From Gemmatimonadota bacterium (GTDB lineage: Bacteria; Gemmatimonadota; Gemmatimonadetes; Gemmatimonadales; Gemmatimonadaceae), in assembly GCA_016712265.1 (NCBI GenBank), contig JADJRJ010000027.1:496001-560000 (forward strand): a stretch of DNA of 64,000 nt, written 5' to 3'. Within the stretch, counting starts at the first letter, position 1; every line of letters starts with the position of its first letter. The translations under genes and the position numbers were made by a program. Shown here piece after piece: positions 1 to 9,431 of the stretch. The notes under the pieces were generated by a model. The model saw only the letters and a list, made by a program, of their open reading frames with translations, was not told the DNA's origin and did no database searches.

Positions 1-1
1 G

Positions 2-844
2 GTGCCGCGCCTGGCCGACGGGGCGTTAAGCTCGCCCGTGGCCTTCTTTGAGGCGACCCCGCGGACGACGCGCGATTCGCTCCCGCGCATCCTGGCGACC
101 CCACGCAGCACGGTCGTGTTTGGGCGCGACACGCTCCTGCCGCTGTACGTCGAAGGGTACGGCACTGGCCCCACCTTTCCCGTCCGCGTGCAGGTCCGCC
201 CGGAGGGCACCGGCAGCGTGCTGTGGAGCGACTCCGTCTCGCTCACTCGGCAAGGCAACCTGTTCAGCGGCGTGATCCAGGTCCCACTGCAGAAGCTTGG
301 CGTCGGGGTGATGGTGGCGTACGTCAATCGTGCCGGCGGATCCGACACGCTCCGGGCGCCGATCTTCGTGGCCTTCGGCGATGACCTGCCCGTCGCGACG
401 TACACCGAGATGCTCGATTACCTGCGCTACTACGTCAGCGCCCCGCGCCTCTCCGCGATGCGTGATGCCGGCCCCGAAGCCCGGGCGCGATTGTGGGCAG
501 AGTTCATTCGCGATTCCGACCCCATCCCGGAGACGTCGGCCCACGAGGGGCTGCGCGACTACTTCGGTCGGATGGGCCAGGCGAACCTGCGGTTCCGGGA
601 AGAAGGGGGTCCCGGATGGCTCACCGATCGGGGACGCGCCTTTGTGTCGCTGGGGACGCCCGACCAGATCCTGGAACCCAACATCAACGACCTCAACCAG
701 CGTGGTCGCACCCAGATCTGGGAGTACCGTCAGCATCGCCTTGCGATTGTCTTTGTGGACCAGACCGGATTTGGCCGCTGGCGCATGACCCTGTCCTCCG
801 AGACCGAGTTCGAGACGACGGCGCGACGCCTGATGGTGCAGTAG
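2..844 (+). CDS. GWxTD domain-containing protein, C-terminal part
   Basis: The left edge of the window cuts this gene, so the GTG at base 2 is probably not the true start. About 280 residues are visible. The diagnostic motif GWLTD lies near residues 205-209, inside GGPGWLTDRGRAF, and is followed by a segment (VSLGTPDQILEPN ... IWEYR) typical of the GWxTD domain. This domain is common in large secreted or periplasmic proteins of Gemmatimonadota and Acidobacteria, and its biochemical role is unknown. No catalytic residues can be proposed. A strong rho-independent terminator follows 25 bp after the stop, so this is the last gene of its transcript. Confidence 0.75.
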   Translation: MPRLADGALSSPVAFFEATPRTTRDSLPRILATPRSTVVFGRDTLLPLYVEGYGTGPTFPVRVQVRPEGTGSVLWSDSVSLTRQGNLFSGVIQVPLQKLGVGVMVAYVNRAGGSDTLRAPIFVAFGDDLPVATYTEMLDYLRYYVSAPRLSAMRDAGPEARARLWAEFIRDSDPIPETSAHEGLRDYFGRMGQANLRFREEGGPGWLTDRGRAFVSLGTPDQILEPNINDLNQRGRTQIWEYRQHRLAIVFVDQTGFGRWRMTLSSETEFETTARRLMVQ

Positions 845-868
845 CGGTCGCGGGGCTGCACACCCACA

Positions 869-897
869 CCGCCGGGGCTCATGCTCCGGCGGTTTTT
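869..897 (+). terminator. Rho-independent terminator after GWxTD gene
   Basis: Arms CCGCCGG (869-875) and CCGGCGG (886-892) pair perfectly and extend inward through a G-T and two further pairs to a TCAT loop, giving a 10-bp stem followed by TTTTT (893-897). It separates the GWxTD gene from polA. Confidence 0.85.
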
Positions 898-958
898 GGT
901 TCCCGCCGTCCTCGGCGCGCAGTAGAGTTGAAGGTTCGTCCACCCTCCGTTTTCGATC

Positions 959-3856
959 GTGCCGTCGCCCACTCCCACGCTCCCCTCGTCCCCCACGTTG
1001 TTCCTGGTGGACGGGTATGCCCTGATCTACCGCGCGTTCTTCGCGCTCCTCTCGCGCCCACTGCGCACGGCCCGCGGGGAGAACACTTCGGCGGCATGGG
1101 GTGTCGTCAACTTCCTGCAGCGCCTGTTGGGACAGCACCATCCGGACTACGTCGCGTGGATCCACGATGCGGGGTCGTCGTTTCGCAAGGAGGTGTACCC
1201 GGCGTACAAGGCCACGCGTGAGAAGCTGACGGACGAGTTGCAGGCAGACTTCGACCAGGGATTGGCGCGCATCCGGGAATTGCTGCAGGCATTTGGGGTG
1301 CCGGTGATCGCCCAGGAGGGGTTCGAGGCCGATGACGTCATTGGCACCCTCGCGCGCCAGGCCACCGCGCAGGGCATCAACGTCGTCATCGTCTCGGGGG
1401 ACAAGGACTTCCAGCAACTGGTACGCCCCGGGGTGTGGCTGCTGAACCCGGGACGCGGAGGGCCGGCGAGCGTGGAGGAATCGTGGGTCGGGGTGGAGAA
1501 CGCCAGTGATCGTCTGGGAGTGCCGCCGCAGTTTGTCACCGACTACCTCGCCTTGCTGGGGGACGCCTCGGACAACGTCCCCGGCGTGCCGGGCGTCGGG
1601 GAGAAGACCGCGCAGGAACTCGTCACCGCCTACGGCAACCTCGACAGCATCCTGGCCCACGCGGCGGAGGTGCAGAAGAAGCGGCCGCGGGAGGCGCTGC
1701 TGGCGTTTGGGGACCAGGCCAAGCTGTCGCGGGAGCTGGTCACGATTCGCGAGGATGTGCCGATTCTCCTCGACCCTCCCGGCCTCAAGCGACGCACCCA
1801 GGATACCACACGCCTGCGGCAGCTGTTTGTTGAGCTGGAGTTCAACACGTTGCTCCGCGCGCTGGAGGGAGCGAGCGGCGGGCAGGGACCAGCAACGCCC
1901 ATGGCGCAAGCAACTCCCGTGGCGGTGCCGGTGGCGGTGCGCGTGCTCACGACCGTGGCCGAGGTCGACGCGTACGTCGCGCGACTCGAGGCGGCTGGCG
2001 CGTGCACGCTGCACGTCGAGGGGATGGGTCGTGCGCCCGAGATGGCGAACGCGGTGTTGTGGCAGGTGCCGTGCGGGCTGACCCTGGTGCATCCGGATGG
2101 CGATGTGGCCTACCTGCCGTTGCGCCACCGGCCCTGGCACCCGCCGCAAGGGGACTTGTTAGGCGGTGCGTCGGGTGGCTCGGCGGGCCCGGTGGGGAAC
2201 CACCTCGCCGCGCGCGCGCTCGCCAACGGCGTCCCCGAGGTGGCCAACCTGCCATCGTTAGGCGATGCGGCGATGGCGCGGGTGCGCGCCCTGCTGGAGG
2301 CGCCCACCGTGCGCAAGTCCGGCCACAACCTCAAGGCGGCGATCCTGCTGCTCCGGCAGGACGGCCTCACGCTGCGCGGCCAGCACTTGGACACCATGCT
2401 CGCCAGCTACGTCCTGGATCCCGGGCGGCGCGCGCATACGCTCGATGTCCTGGCCCTGGAGTTTCTCGATCGTCCGTTGCCTGCCGTGGACGAGTTGCGC
2501 GGCAAGGGGAAGGGCGAGCTGGGCTACGAATACGTGCCCGTGGAGACGGCCGCCACGTTCGCCGGCGCGTGGGCGCGTGCTGCCCATGACGTGGCCGAAC
2601 ATCTCGCCCCGGAACTGGCTCGCGGCAACGCCGGCCCGCTCCTGCAGGACATGGAGCTGCCACTGGTCGAGGTGTTGGCCGAGATGGAGTGGACGGGGAT
2701 CGCGATCGACGTGGCCTGGCTGCGCTCGCTGAAGACGCGCTTCCAGGCGGAGCGGGAGCGCGTGGAACGGGAGATCCATACGGCGGCGGGCGAGGTCTTC
2801 AACGTCAACTCCAATCCGCAGCTGCGCACCATCCTCTTTGACAAGCTGCAACTGCCCGTCAAGAAGAAGACCGCCACCGGCCCCAGCACCGACGCCTCGG
2901 TGCTCCAGGAGCTTGCCGACGAAGGGCACGCCCTGCCCGCGCTGCTGATGGAGTACCGCGAAGTGGCCAAGCTGGAGTCGACCTACCTCGACACGCTGCC
3001 GGATCTCGTCCTGCCGCGCGACGGTCGCCTCCACACGGCCTTCAACCAGACCGTGGCAGCTACGGGGCGTTTGTCATCGAGCGATCCCAACCTGCAGAAC
3101 ATCCCGGTGCGCCGGGAGCTGGGCCGCGACATCCGGCGGGGGTTCGTTCCGGCGGCGGGGTACCAGCTCATTGCGGCCGACTACTCGCAGGTTGAGCTGC
3201 GGCTCCTCGCCCACCTCTCCCATGACCCCGCCTTTGTCGATGCCTTCACGCGGGGCGTGGACATCCACCGGCAAACCGCGAGCATCATCTTTGGCGTGGC
3301 CCCCGAGGACGTCACCTCGGAGATGCGCGCTCGGGCCAAGACCATCAACTTCGCGACGATCTACGGACAAGGGGCCCACGCCCTCTCCCGGCAGCTCAAG
3401 ATCAGCAACGCCGAGGCCAAGGCGTTCATCACCACCTACTTCGAGCGCTTCAAGGGCGTCCGGGAATACCTCGACGGGATGGTCACCTTCGCCAAGGCGA
3501 ACGGGTATGTGGAGACCATCTTCCATCGACGACGCTACATCCCCGAGTTGAAGGAGAAGAACTTCAACATGCGCGCCTTCGGGGAGCGGGTGGCCACCAA
3601 CGCGCCCATCCAGGGTTCCGCTGCCGACCTGATCAAGGTCGCGATGATCCGGATCCACGCCCGGCTGCGTGCGGAGGGACTGCAATCCCGGATGCTCCTG
3701 CAGGTACACGACGAACTCGTATTTGAAGCGCCCACAGCCGAGGTCGCCGTCCTCCTCCCGATGGTCAAGACCGAGATGGAAGGGGCGGCCACCCTGTCGG
3801 TTCCGCTCGAGGTCGACCTCGGCGTCGGCCCCAATTGGGTGGACGCCAAGCACTGA
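959..3856 (+). CDS. polA: DNA polymerase I
   Basis: Family A DNA polymerase of 965 residues acting in Okazaki fragment processing and repair. The N-terminal 5'-3' nuclease (about residues 14-290) shows LVDGYALIYRAFFAL, EADDVIGTLA, SGDKDFQQLV and the helix-hairpin-helix DNVPGVPGVGEKTA. The polymerase domain has motif A DYSQVELRLLAHLS (Asp741), motif B RAKTINFATIYGQG (792-805) and motif C QVHDELVFE (His917-Asp918-Glu919). The middle domain is 3'-5'-exonuclease-like, but the Exo I Asp-x-Glu is replaced by HVE (352-354) and the Exo II Asp by Ala in GHNLKAAIL (455-463). Proofreading is therefore probably absent, as in Taq polymerase. GTG at 959 is the only start that keeps the nuclease fold close to the N-terminus. 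It stands alone after a terminator. Confidence 0.95.
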   Translation: MPSPTPTLPSSPTLFLVDGYALIYRAFFALLSRPLRTARGENTSAAWGVVNFLQRLLGQHHPDYVAWIHDAGSSFRKEVYPAYKATREKLTDELQADFDQGLARIRELLQAFGVPVIAQEGFEADDVIGTLARQATAQGINVVIVSGDKDFQQLVRPGVWLLNPGRGGPASVEESWVGVENASDRLGVPPQFVTDYLALLGDASDNVPGVPGVGEKTAQELVTAYGNLDSILAHAAEVQKKRPREALLAFGDQAKLSRELVTIREDVPILLDPPGLKRRTQDTTRLRQLFVELEFNTLLRALEGASGGQGPATPMAQATPVAVPVAVRVLTTVAEVDAYVARLEAAGACTLHVEGMGRAPEMANAVLWQVPCGLTLVHPDGDVAYLPLRHRPWHPPQGDLLGGASGGSAGPVGNHLAARALANGVPEVANLPSLGDAAMARVRALLEAPTVRKSGHNLKAAILLLRQDGLTLRGQHLDTMLASYVLDPGRRAHTLDVLALEFLDRPLPAVDELRGKGKGELGYEYVPVETAATFAGAWARAAHDVAEHLAPELARGNAGPLLQDMELPLVEVLAEMEWTGIAIDVAWLRSLKTRFQAERERVEREIHTAAGEVFNVNSNPQLRTILFDKLQLPVKKKTATGPSTDASVLQELADEGHALPALLMEYREVAKLESTYLDTLPDLVLPRDGRLHTAFNQTVAATGRLSSSDPNLQNIPVRRELGRDIRRGFVPAAGYQLIAADYSQVELRLLAHLSHDPAFVDAFTRGVDIHRQTASIIFGVAPEDVTSEMRARAKTINFATIYGQGAHALSRQLKISNAEAKAFITTYFERFKGVREYLDGMVTFAKANGYVETIFHRRRYIPELKEKNFNMRAFGERVATNAPIQGSAADLIKVAMIRIHARLRAEGLQSRMLLQVHDELVFEAPTAEVAVLLPMVKTEMEGAATLSVPLEVDLGVGPNWVDAKH

Positions 3857-3907
3857 GTTCCGGGTTGCAACCTGCACTATCCGGCGCGATTCGACGCATG
3901 GACCCGT

Positions 3908-3923
3908 TGTGACGCGCGTCACG
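3908..3923. promoter_or_regulatory. CRP-like palindrome upstream of pilin gene
   Basis: TGTGACGCGCGTCACG contains a perfect 14-bp palindrome (3909-3922) and fits the CRP-family pattern TGTGA-N6-TCACA with one mismatch. It lies about 120 bp before the pilin start. A second, exact match to the same pattern lies upstream of the blue copper gene near 50573. Binding by a CRP/FNR-type regulator is inferred. Confidence 0.45.
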
Positions 3924-4039
3924 CTGATGTCGTCAAGTGGTTGCCGTTACTGACTTTGGACGGCTGGGCCCGATTGCGGCCCCGCAGTTGCTTATGCAGA
4001 CAGCGTCACCACGGTTGTCACCTGCGAACGACGATCCCC

Positions 4040-4423
4040 ATGCGAAAATCCCGGGCGGGCTTCACTCTGATCGAGCTGTTGATCGTCGTCGTGATCATCG
4101 GCATCCTGGCCGCTTTTGCGGTCCCGAAGTTCCAGAACACCAAGGGCAAGGCCAATGCGGCCGCCCTCAAGTCGGACCTGCGGAACATGGCTACCGCCCA
4201 GGAAGCGTACTTCTACGAGAACGGGACCTACACGACCAGCATCGGAGCGCTCAACTTCGATCCCTCCCCTGGCGTGGTCTTCACCTTCGGCGTGGCAACG
4301 CCGGGAGGGTGGTCAGCCACCGTGACACACCCGCAGGCCTATCCCATCCTGTGTGGGCTGTTCATGGGGGGCGCTCCGGCCATCGCCCCTGCGACGATCG
4401 AAGGTTTGATCGCCTGCCAGTAG
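4040..4423 (+). CDS. Type IV pilin-like protein
   Basis: A 127-residue prepilin. The class III signal RKSRAG|FTLIELLIVVVIIGILAAFA has a short basic leader, Gly at -1, Phe at +1 and Glu at +5, followed by the hydrophobic assembly helix. A prepilin peptidase would cleave after Gly and N-methylate Phe. The globular part is short, with two Cys near the C-terminus (ILCGLF and IACQ) that could form the D-loop disulfide. The frame is open further upstream, but ATG 4040 gives the correct leader length. No other pilus assembly genes are adjacent. A CRP-like site lies upstream and a terminator follows at once, so it is probably monocistronic. Confidence 0.88.
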   Translation: MRKSRAGFTLIELLIVVVIIGILAAFAVPKFQNTKGKANAAALKSDLRNMATAQEAYFYENGTYTTSIGALNFDPSPGVVFTFGVATPGGWSATVTHPQAYPILCGLFMGGAPAIAPATIEGLIACQ

Positions 4424-4446
4424 GGGGAGCAGGTCCAGGGGTTATG

Positions 4447-4483
4447 ATGGGGGCGCATGCAACAGGCGTCCCCATTTTCTTTT
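4447..4483 (+). terminator. Terminator after pilin, overlapping next ORF start
   Basis: Arms ATGGGGGCGC (4447-4456) and GCGTCCCCAT (4466-4475) form a 10-bp stem with one G-T pair and a 9-nt loop, followed by TTTTCTTTT. The first ATG of the next reading frame (4457) lies in the loop, which favours a later start for that gene or read-through control. Confidence 0.7.
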
Positions 4484-4759
4484 CCCCTCCGGGAGTACGA
4501 GAAGCGTCGTGACGGGATGATCCACGCCATGGACGGCGGGCTCTGGCTGCATCGCCACATCTGGAAGGGGCGTCCCATGGCGCACCTCGTTTCAGTCGAT
4601 CGTGAGTTGCTCCTGACCTACGGTCGCGCCGTGGGTCTTCCGGCCGAGCGGCTCCAGTTCAAGCCGCTCAAGGATCCTCGCACCGGGGAACGCCGTGACG
4701 CCTGGCATTGGGACCTCCTCGGCCACTTCCTGCCGCCTCCGTCGCCGCGTATCCCCTGA
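4457..4759 (+). CDS. Small protein of unknown function
   Basis: Up to 100 residues, rich in aromatic and basic residues (WLHRHIWKG, DAWHWDLLGHF). I do not recognise it with confidence. The length and the His/Trp-rich pattern recall small DUF4031-type proteins, but this is a weak impression. ATG 4457 lies in the loop of the pilin terminator. The in-frame ATG at 4517 would give an 80-residue protein free of it. It is convergent with the acyltransferase gene, whose stop lies 9 bp away. Confidence 0.5.
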   Translation: MQQASPFSFPLREYEKRRDGMIHAMDGGLWLHRHIWKGRPMAHLVSVDRELLLTYGRAVGLPAERLQFKPLKDPRTGERRDAWHWDLLGHFLPPPSPRIP

Positions 4760-4767
4760 GTCCGGGA

Positions 4768-6153
4768 TCAGGCCGTTGGGTCCGCTGGGGCGCCTGCGCG
4801 TGAAGTCAGCAGGGATTCGAGCTGCCGTGCCTCACTGCGCAGCACGTCACGTTCCTCGAGGAGTTCGCGCGCCTCGGCCGGGTGCCGTCGGAGGGCGAGG
4901 TACCCGCGGGCACGGCGCGCAAAGGCCCGCCACCGATCGGTAAGCCAGAAGTCGAGGGAGGCGGCCGCCGGCAGCGAGACGAGGTACACCAGCGCCCATC
5001 CCCAACCGGCGCTCCGTCCCACCACCAGGGCGAGGGCCAGGTAGACCAGGAGGACCAGGGCGAACCCACCCACGAGCGTATGCATCGCCGGTTCATCGGG
5101 ATTCCGCGACGTTGCGCGGCCGATCCACAGCGCGAGGCGCAGTGGAATGAGGTGGTTGAGGCGTCCCCAGAGGGCCACAGGAGCGGCGAGGAGAAGGGCG
5201 ACTCCCTCCCGGGCGACGAATCCGGTTCCACTCCCCAGCGAGGTGTTCATGTCCACCTCGGCCGGTGAGACTCCCAGCTGCACCGCACGGCGTCGCCACG
5301 ATTCCAGTCGCGCGAGGAAGCCCTCCACATGCTCGACATCGTTTGGCGTGGCGTGGGGAAGCACGCGGCGGAGTTCCTCGACCTGCCGCGCGACGCGCAC
5401 GGTGTCGCCCAGGGGAACGTCCGGGGTGGTGAGCGGCGGTGTCGTCCCGAAGAGGCGGCTCAGGGTGCGGGACACCTCCAGCACCTGACGGGCCGCGGCG
5501 GATGTGGGGAAGTTGAGGGTCACGGCACGGAGCCCTTCGTCCACGCGTGCGGTGAGCGCCCGCACCCGGTCGGTGGCGTCATGCACTTCCGACGCGGCGA
5601 TCGGGGTGCCGACGGTGAGGAGCACGCGGGAGCGGGGGCGTCCCTTGGCCTCGAAGGTGAGGCCGACCGGGACGATCGTGACCTCGGGCACTCCGCTCTC
5701 GAGCGCCTGCAGGGCCATGCGCGCACAGCCGGTGCGGAGTGGGGCGAGGGCGGGTTCGCTGTGGCTGATTCCCTCGGGGAAGATGAGGATCATCCCCTCG
5801 CCCCGCAGGGTCTCGACGATGGCGTCGAAGGCGCCCTCATTGCGGCCCGCGGTGGCGGCACCGGATCGTTGGGCTTCGTCCTTCGCGCGACGCAGCGGCA
5901 CAATGCCCACGGCGTGCACGACGAACCGGGTGATCGGGTGGTCGAGGAGCGTGGCCTTGGCGGTGAGCTGCACGCGCCGTGGCACCAGGGCGCCGACGAC
6001 GAGGGCGTCCACCAGGGCGTTGTTGTGGTTCGCGGCCAGGATCACCGGGCCGTGGGAGGGGATGCGGTTCAGCCCCTCGTCCTCGACCCGCCGGTAGAAC
6101 CAGCGCACGGCGACCCGCATAACCCACTGCTGCACGCCCCACGGGATCCGCAT
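4768..6153 (-). CDS. PlsC-like lysophospholipid acyltransferase
   Basis: A 461-residue membrane-associated acyltransferase. The acyl-acceptor motif NHNNALVDALV carries the catalytic His and Asp with five intervening residues, as in the NHPNxLxD subgroup rather than the usual HX4D. The second block is ILIFPEGISHSE. The C-terminal third adds two or three hydrophobic segments (around LVGGFALVLLVYLALALVV) and a basic tail with a short coiled-coil-like stretch. The start is ATG 6153, one base after the stop of the upstream MFS gene, which implies translational coupling. It probably acylates glycerol-phosphate-type lipids at the inner membrane. The exact substrate cannot be read from the sequence. 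Confidence 0.85.
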   Translation of the reverse strand: MRIPWGVQQWVMRVAVRWFYRRVEDEGLNRIPSHGPVILAANHNNALVDALVVGALVPRRVQLTAKATLLDHPITRFVVHAVGIVPLRRAKDEAQRSGAATAGRNEGAFDAIVETLRGEGMILIFPEGISHSEPALAPLRTGCARMALQALESGVPEVTIVPVGLTFEAKGRPRSRVLLTVGTPIAASEVHDATDRVRALTARVDEGLRAVTLNFPTSAAARQVLEVSRTLSRLFGTTPPLTTPDVPLGDTVRVARQVEELRRVLPHATPNDVEHVEGFLARLESWRRRAVQLGVSPAEVDMNTSLGSGTGFVAREGVALLLAAPVALWGRLNHLIPLRLALWIGRATSRNPDEPAMHTLVGGFALVLLVYLALALVVGRSAGWGWALVYLVSLPAAASLDFWLTDRWRAFARRARGYLALRRHPAEARELLEERDVLRSEARQLESLLTSRAGAPADPTA

Positions 6154-6154
6154 C

Positions 6155-7522
6155 TTAATGCGGCTCGGCGACGACGACGCCCTCCTCCGCCTCGCGCGCC
6201 ATGCGACGCCCGGCCTCGACGTCCACGCGCGACAGCAGCCACGCGCCCACGGCGAAGAACGCAATCACCCCGAGAATCGCGGCCCGGCTGCTCCCCGTCG
6301 CCCAGATCGTCAGGGCAAAAAGCAGGGGCCCAAAGATGTTGGCAAACTTCTCGAAGACGGAGTAGAAGCCGAAGAACTCCCCGGACTTGTGGGCCGGGAC
6401 CATGCTGGAGAACAGCGACCGGCTCAGCGCCTGCGTCCCGCCCTGCACCATTCCCACGAGGCCGGCGAGAATGTAGAAGTCCCGCGCGCTGCTCATGAAG
6501 TACCCCACGATCGAGATGGCGGTGTACGCGAGCAGGCCGATGAAGATCGAGGTCTTGGCCCCGATCCGGTTGGCGAGCATGCCAAAGAGGAAGGCGAACG
6601 GAATCCCGACAAACTGGACGATGAGGATCGCCGTGATGAGGGCACTGTCCGGAATCCCGATCTCCTTGCCGTAGGCGGTGGCCATGCGGATGATCGTCTG
6701 GATCCCGTCGTTGTAGACCAGGAACGCCAGCAGCATGAGGAACGCATGCTTGAAGGTGCGGAGCATCCGCACCGTCTCACCCAGGCGCACGAACGGCGTC
6801 ACCAGCAGCGACCGTACCCCCACCTCGTCGGCCTCCGTGGCCCGGGGCGGTTCCTTCACGTGCCGGAGGATCGGCCAGCTGAATACCAGCCACCACACGG
6901 CCACCGAGAGGAACGCGAGCCGCACGGGGAGCGTGGCCTGGGCGGGGGTGAGACCCTCACCGCTCGGCAGGCCGAACAGCGCCGGGTTGAGGATCCACGC
7001 GATGTTGATCGCCAACAGGACGCCTCCGCCGACATACCCGAACGCGTAGCCCGCACTCGAGACCCGGTCCACTTCCTCCGGCTTGGCCAGGTGCGGCAGC
7101 AGCGCCTCGTAGAAGACGATGGTGGCGGTCGCCCCGACGGTCGCGGTGATGTAGAGCCACGAGGCAAGGGCAACGTCGCCTCGCTCAAGGAAGAACATGC
7201 CGGCCACCGCGGCCACGCCGAGCAACATGAACCCCGCGAGCATGCGCTTCTTGGCGGCGGCGACGTCGGAGATGGCTCCAAGCACCGGTGACAGGATGGC
7301 CACGATGACGGCCGAGATGGCGTTAGCACTGGCCCAGCTCGCCGTGCGCGAACTTTCGGCCATGTCCGCGGCCCCCACGCTGACAAAGAAGATCTGGAAG
7401 ACCGCGACCTGGATCGTGGTCTGGAAAGACGAGACCGCCCAGTCGTACATCGCCCAGGCGCGTAGGTCCTTGCGATGGAGGCCAAGGCGCGTCAGCCAGG
7501 CAGTGGTGGGCGTGTTAGGCAC
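6155..7522 (-). CDS. MFS transporter, UMF1/Atg22-like family
   Basis: About 455 residues with 11-12 hydrophobic segments. The signature LRAWAMYDWAVSSFQTT near the N-terminus and YGKEIGIP...ALITAILIVQFVGIP in the second half match the UMF1-type major facilitator group related to yeast Atg22. The substrate is unknown; amino acid or peptide efflux is only a family-level guess. The reading frame stays open far upstream, but the conserved protein begins just before WLTRLGLHRKDLRAW. GTG 7522 is preferred and GTG 7555 is possible. It is divergent from the lipoprotein gene at 7580, so the short gap must hold both promoters. It is followed directly by the acyltransferase. Confidence 0.85.
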   Translation of the reverse strand: MPNTPTTAWLTRLGLHRKDLRAWAMYDWAVSSFQTTIQVAVFQIFFVSVGAADMAESSRTASWASANAISAVIVAILSPVLGAISDVAAAKKRMLAGFMLLGVAAVAGMFFLERGDVALASWLYITATVGATATIVFYEALLPHLAKPEEVDRVSSAGYAFGYVGGGVLLAINIAWILNPALFGLPSGEGLTPAQATLPVRLAFLSVAVWWLVFSWPILRHVKEPPRATEADEVGVRSLLVTPFVRLGETVRMLRTFKHAFLMLLAFLVYNDGIQTIIRMATAYGKEIGIPDSALITAILIVQFVGIPFAFLFGMLANRIGAKTSIFIGLLAYTAISIVGYFMSSARDFYILAGLVGMVQGGTQALSRSLFSSMVPAHKSGEFFGFYSVFEKFANIFGPLLFALTIWATGSSRAAILGVIAFFAVGAWLLSRVDVEAGRRMAREAEEGVVVAEPH

Positions 7523-7579
7523 GGCGGCATGGTGAGGGGTGGCGATTGACGCCACGGTCCGGGCGCCCAGATTTGCGGC

Positions 7580-8508
7580 ATGGGTGTCTTCCCTCGCCGA
7601 TGGCTGGTCGCCGTGCTCGCCATCGGGGCGTGCGAACGCCCCGCCGTCGAACGCGCCAACGATACGGTGCTCTCGACGGTGCCGCCACCGCCACCTCCCG
7701 CGGTCGCGCCGATTGTGACGGACGCCGCCTGGGACACCGCGGCGGGGCTGGCCTTCCTCGTGATGGGGCCCACGCCGACCAAGCCGCAATGGTCGTCCCC
7801 TTTGTGGACACCGCGGCCTCACTCGACACGATGCAGGTGCCCCTGGGCCCGTGGCGCGGGGTCGCCTTCGACTTCTTTCGCCAGGGACAGTCCATCGGGA
7901 CTGCCAGCGCCGGCGATTCCATCGCGATGGATGCGCCGGACGACTGCTCGGCCTGGCCGGCGCTGCGCGTGACGCGTGGCGATTCCACCGGGTGGACCGT
8001 GGCCTTTCCCACGGGCCGCTTTGCCGCGTTAGCCATGGACTCGCTCGCTGGGCTTGCGCCGCGCGACTCCGCCGGACTGACGCGCGACCTGGCACGGGTG
8101 GCGTCCGCCGCACCGGGGGACACTGCAGAGTTGATGCGGGGGCTTCCGTATGTCGTGCATCGCGCGTGGCGCACGACCCTGTCCAATGGCCGGCAGGTGG
8201 TCATGGCGGAGATCGACCGCACCCTGAACCAGGAGGCGAGTCCCGTGCATGAGCACTTGCTGCTCGTAGCCGAGCGGGACACAACGGCTGGTAGCAGGTG
8301 GGAATTGGCCTGGTCAGAGCGCATGGTGGGCGGCGAAGAGGCGATCGAATCGATGGAGCTGATGGTGATCGGGACCGCCCGCGGTCGCTCCGAGCCCATC
8401 ATCCTGTTCGCGCGGTACCTCGGCGATGGCGTGATCTACGCCGTGCTGCAGCGCGAGGGCAGCGGCGGCTGGCGGCTCCGCTGGACCAGTCCCTACGTCG
8501 GGTGCTGA
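7580..8508 (+). CDS. Predicted lipoprotein, unknown function (frameshifted)
   Basis: The N-terminus (ATG 7580) has a clear lipoprotein signal ending in AVLAIGAC, then a Pro-rich linker. Around 7765-7768 the coding signal moves to another frame. Adding one G to the GGGG run there joins both parts into one protein of about 309 residues. Its body (VPFVDTAASLDTMQVPLGPW to RWTSPYVGC) looks like a secreted domain with no motif I recognise. The 3' part alone reads from about 7789 to 8508. Either the base is missing from the assembly or the gene is broken. It converges on the ABC permease gene, with 3 bp between stops. Confidence 0.6.
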
Positions 8509-8511
8509 CGC

Positions 8512-9431
8512 CTAACGACCGGACGCTGCCTCACGCCCCAACCCGCCGGGCGCGCGGGCGCGCCCGAGCCCACCGGCGAGCACGGCCAGGGTGACGAGGT
8601 AGGGCAGCGCGACGAACAGCTGGTACGGCAGGTTGGACCCGCCCGCCTGGAAGCGGTATTGCAGCGCCGTGGCCGCGCCAAAGAGCAGGGCCGCCGCCAG
8701 CGCGCGCCATGCGGGGTCCACCGCCCGAGCGCGACGACGGCCAGGGCGATGAACCCGCGCCCCGCCGACATCTGCTCGGAGAAGGTGCCCACCTGCATCA
8801 CCAGGGCGGCCCCTCCCAGCCCACCAAACAGGCCACTGCACAACACGCCACGCCATTGCACGCGTCGCACGTTGATCCCGGCCGCCGTGGCGGCGGGAGG
8901 GTGTTCGCCGACCGCGCGCCACCCCAGTCCGGCCCCGGTGCGATACAGGAACCACCACGAGCCCGCCGCGGCGGCATACAACAGGTAGGTCAGGATCGAC
9001 TGGCCAAACAAGGCAGCACCAACGAGCGGAAGCTGAGACAGGAAGGGAAGGGCCAGGGGCCCGAGGGTCGGGATATCCAGTGCGGCGCCGCCGGGGCCGA
9101 AGAACAGCGGGTACAGGACGCCGGTGGCCCCGTAGGCCCCGAGCGTGATCGCTGTCCCCGTGATGATCTGGTCGGCGCGCGCCACGAGGACTATCACCCC
9201 AAAGAGCAGGGCCACGGCCAGCCCGGCGCCGGCGGCGACCAGCACCCCGGCGGGGGCACCAAACGCGGCCGACCCAACCACGGCGCCCAGGCATCCCGCG
9301 ATGATTGCGCCTTCGAGCCCGACATTGATGATCCCGGTCCGTTCGCAGAGCGTCTCCCCAAGCGCCGCCAGCGCCAACGGGGTCGCGGTGCGGACGCTGG
9401 CGTCGAGGAAGGGAGCGAGGGCGTCCATCAT
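8512..9431 (-). CDS. BMP-type ABC importer permease 2 (frameshifted)
   Basis: Second inner-membrane subunit of a basic-membrane-protein (nucleoside-type) ABC importer, related to YufQ/NupC-like permeases. ETLCERTGIINVGLEGAIIAG near the N-terminus is the family signature. Several hydrophobic segments follow up to FIALAVVALGRW. At about 8718-8722 the frame changes: one extra G in the coding-strand GGTGGACC would join it to PAWRALAAALLFGAATALQYR and the final membrane segments. The corrected protein would be about 306 residues. The start ATGATG at 9431/9428 overlaps the stop of permease 1. Confidence 0.75.

Noticed and set aside
26..2149. Long minus-strand open frame of about 700 codons opposite the GWxTD and polA genes
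   Set aside because: Arg/His-rich composition and full overlap with polA, whose motifs are unambiguous. Typical shadow frame of GC-rich DNA.
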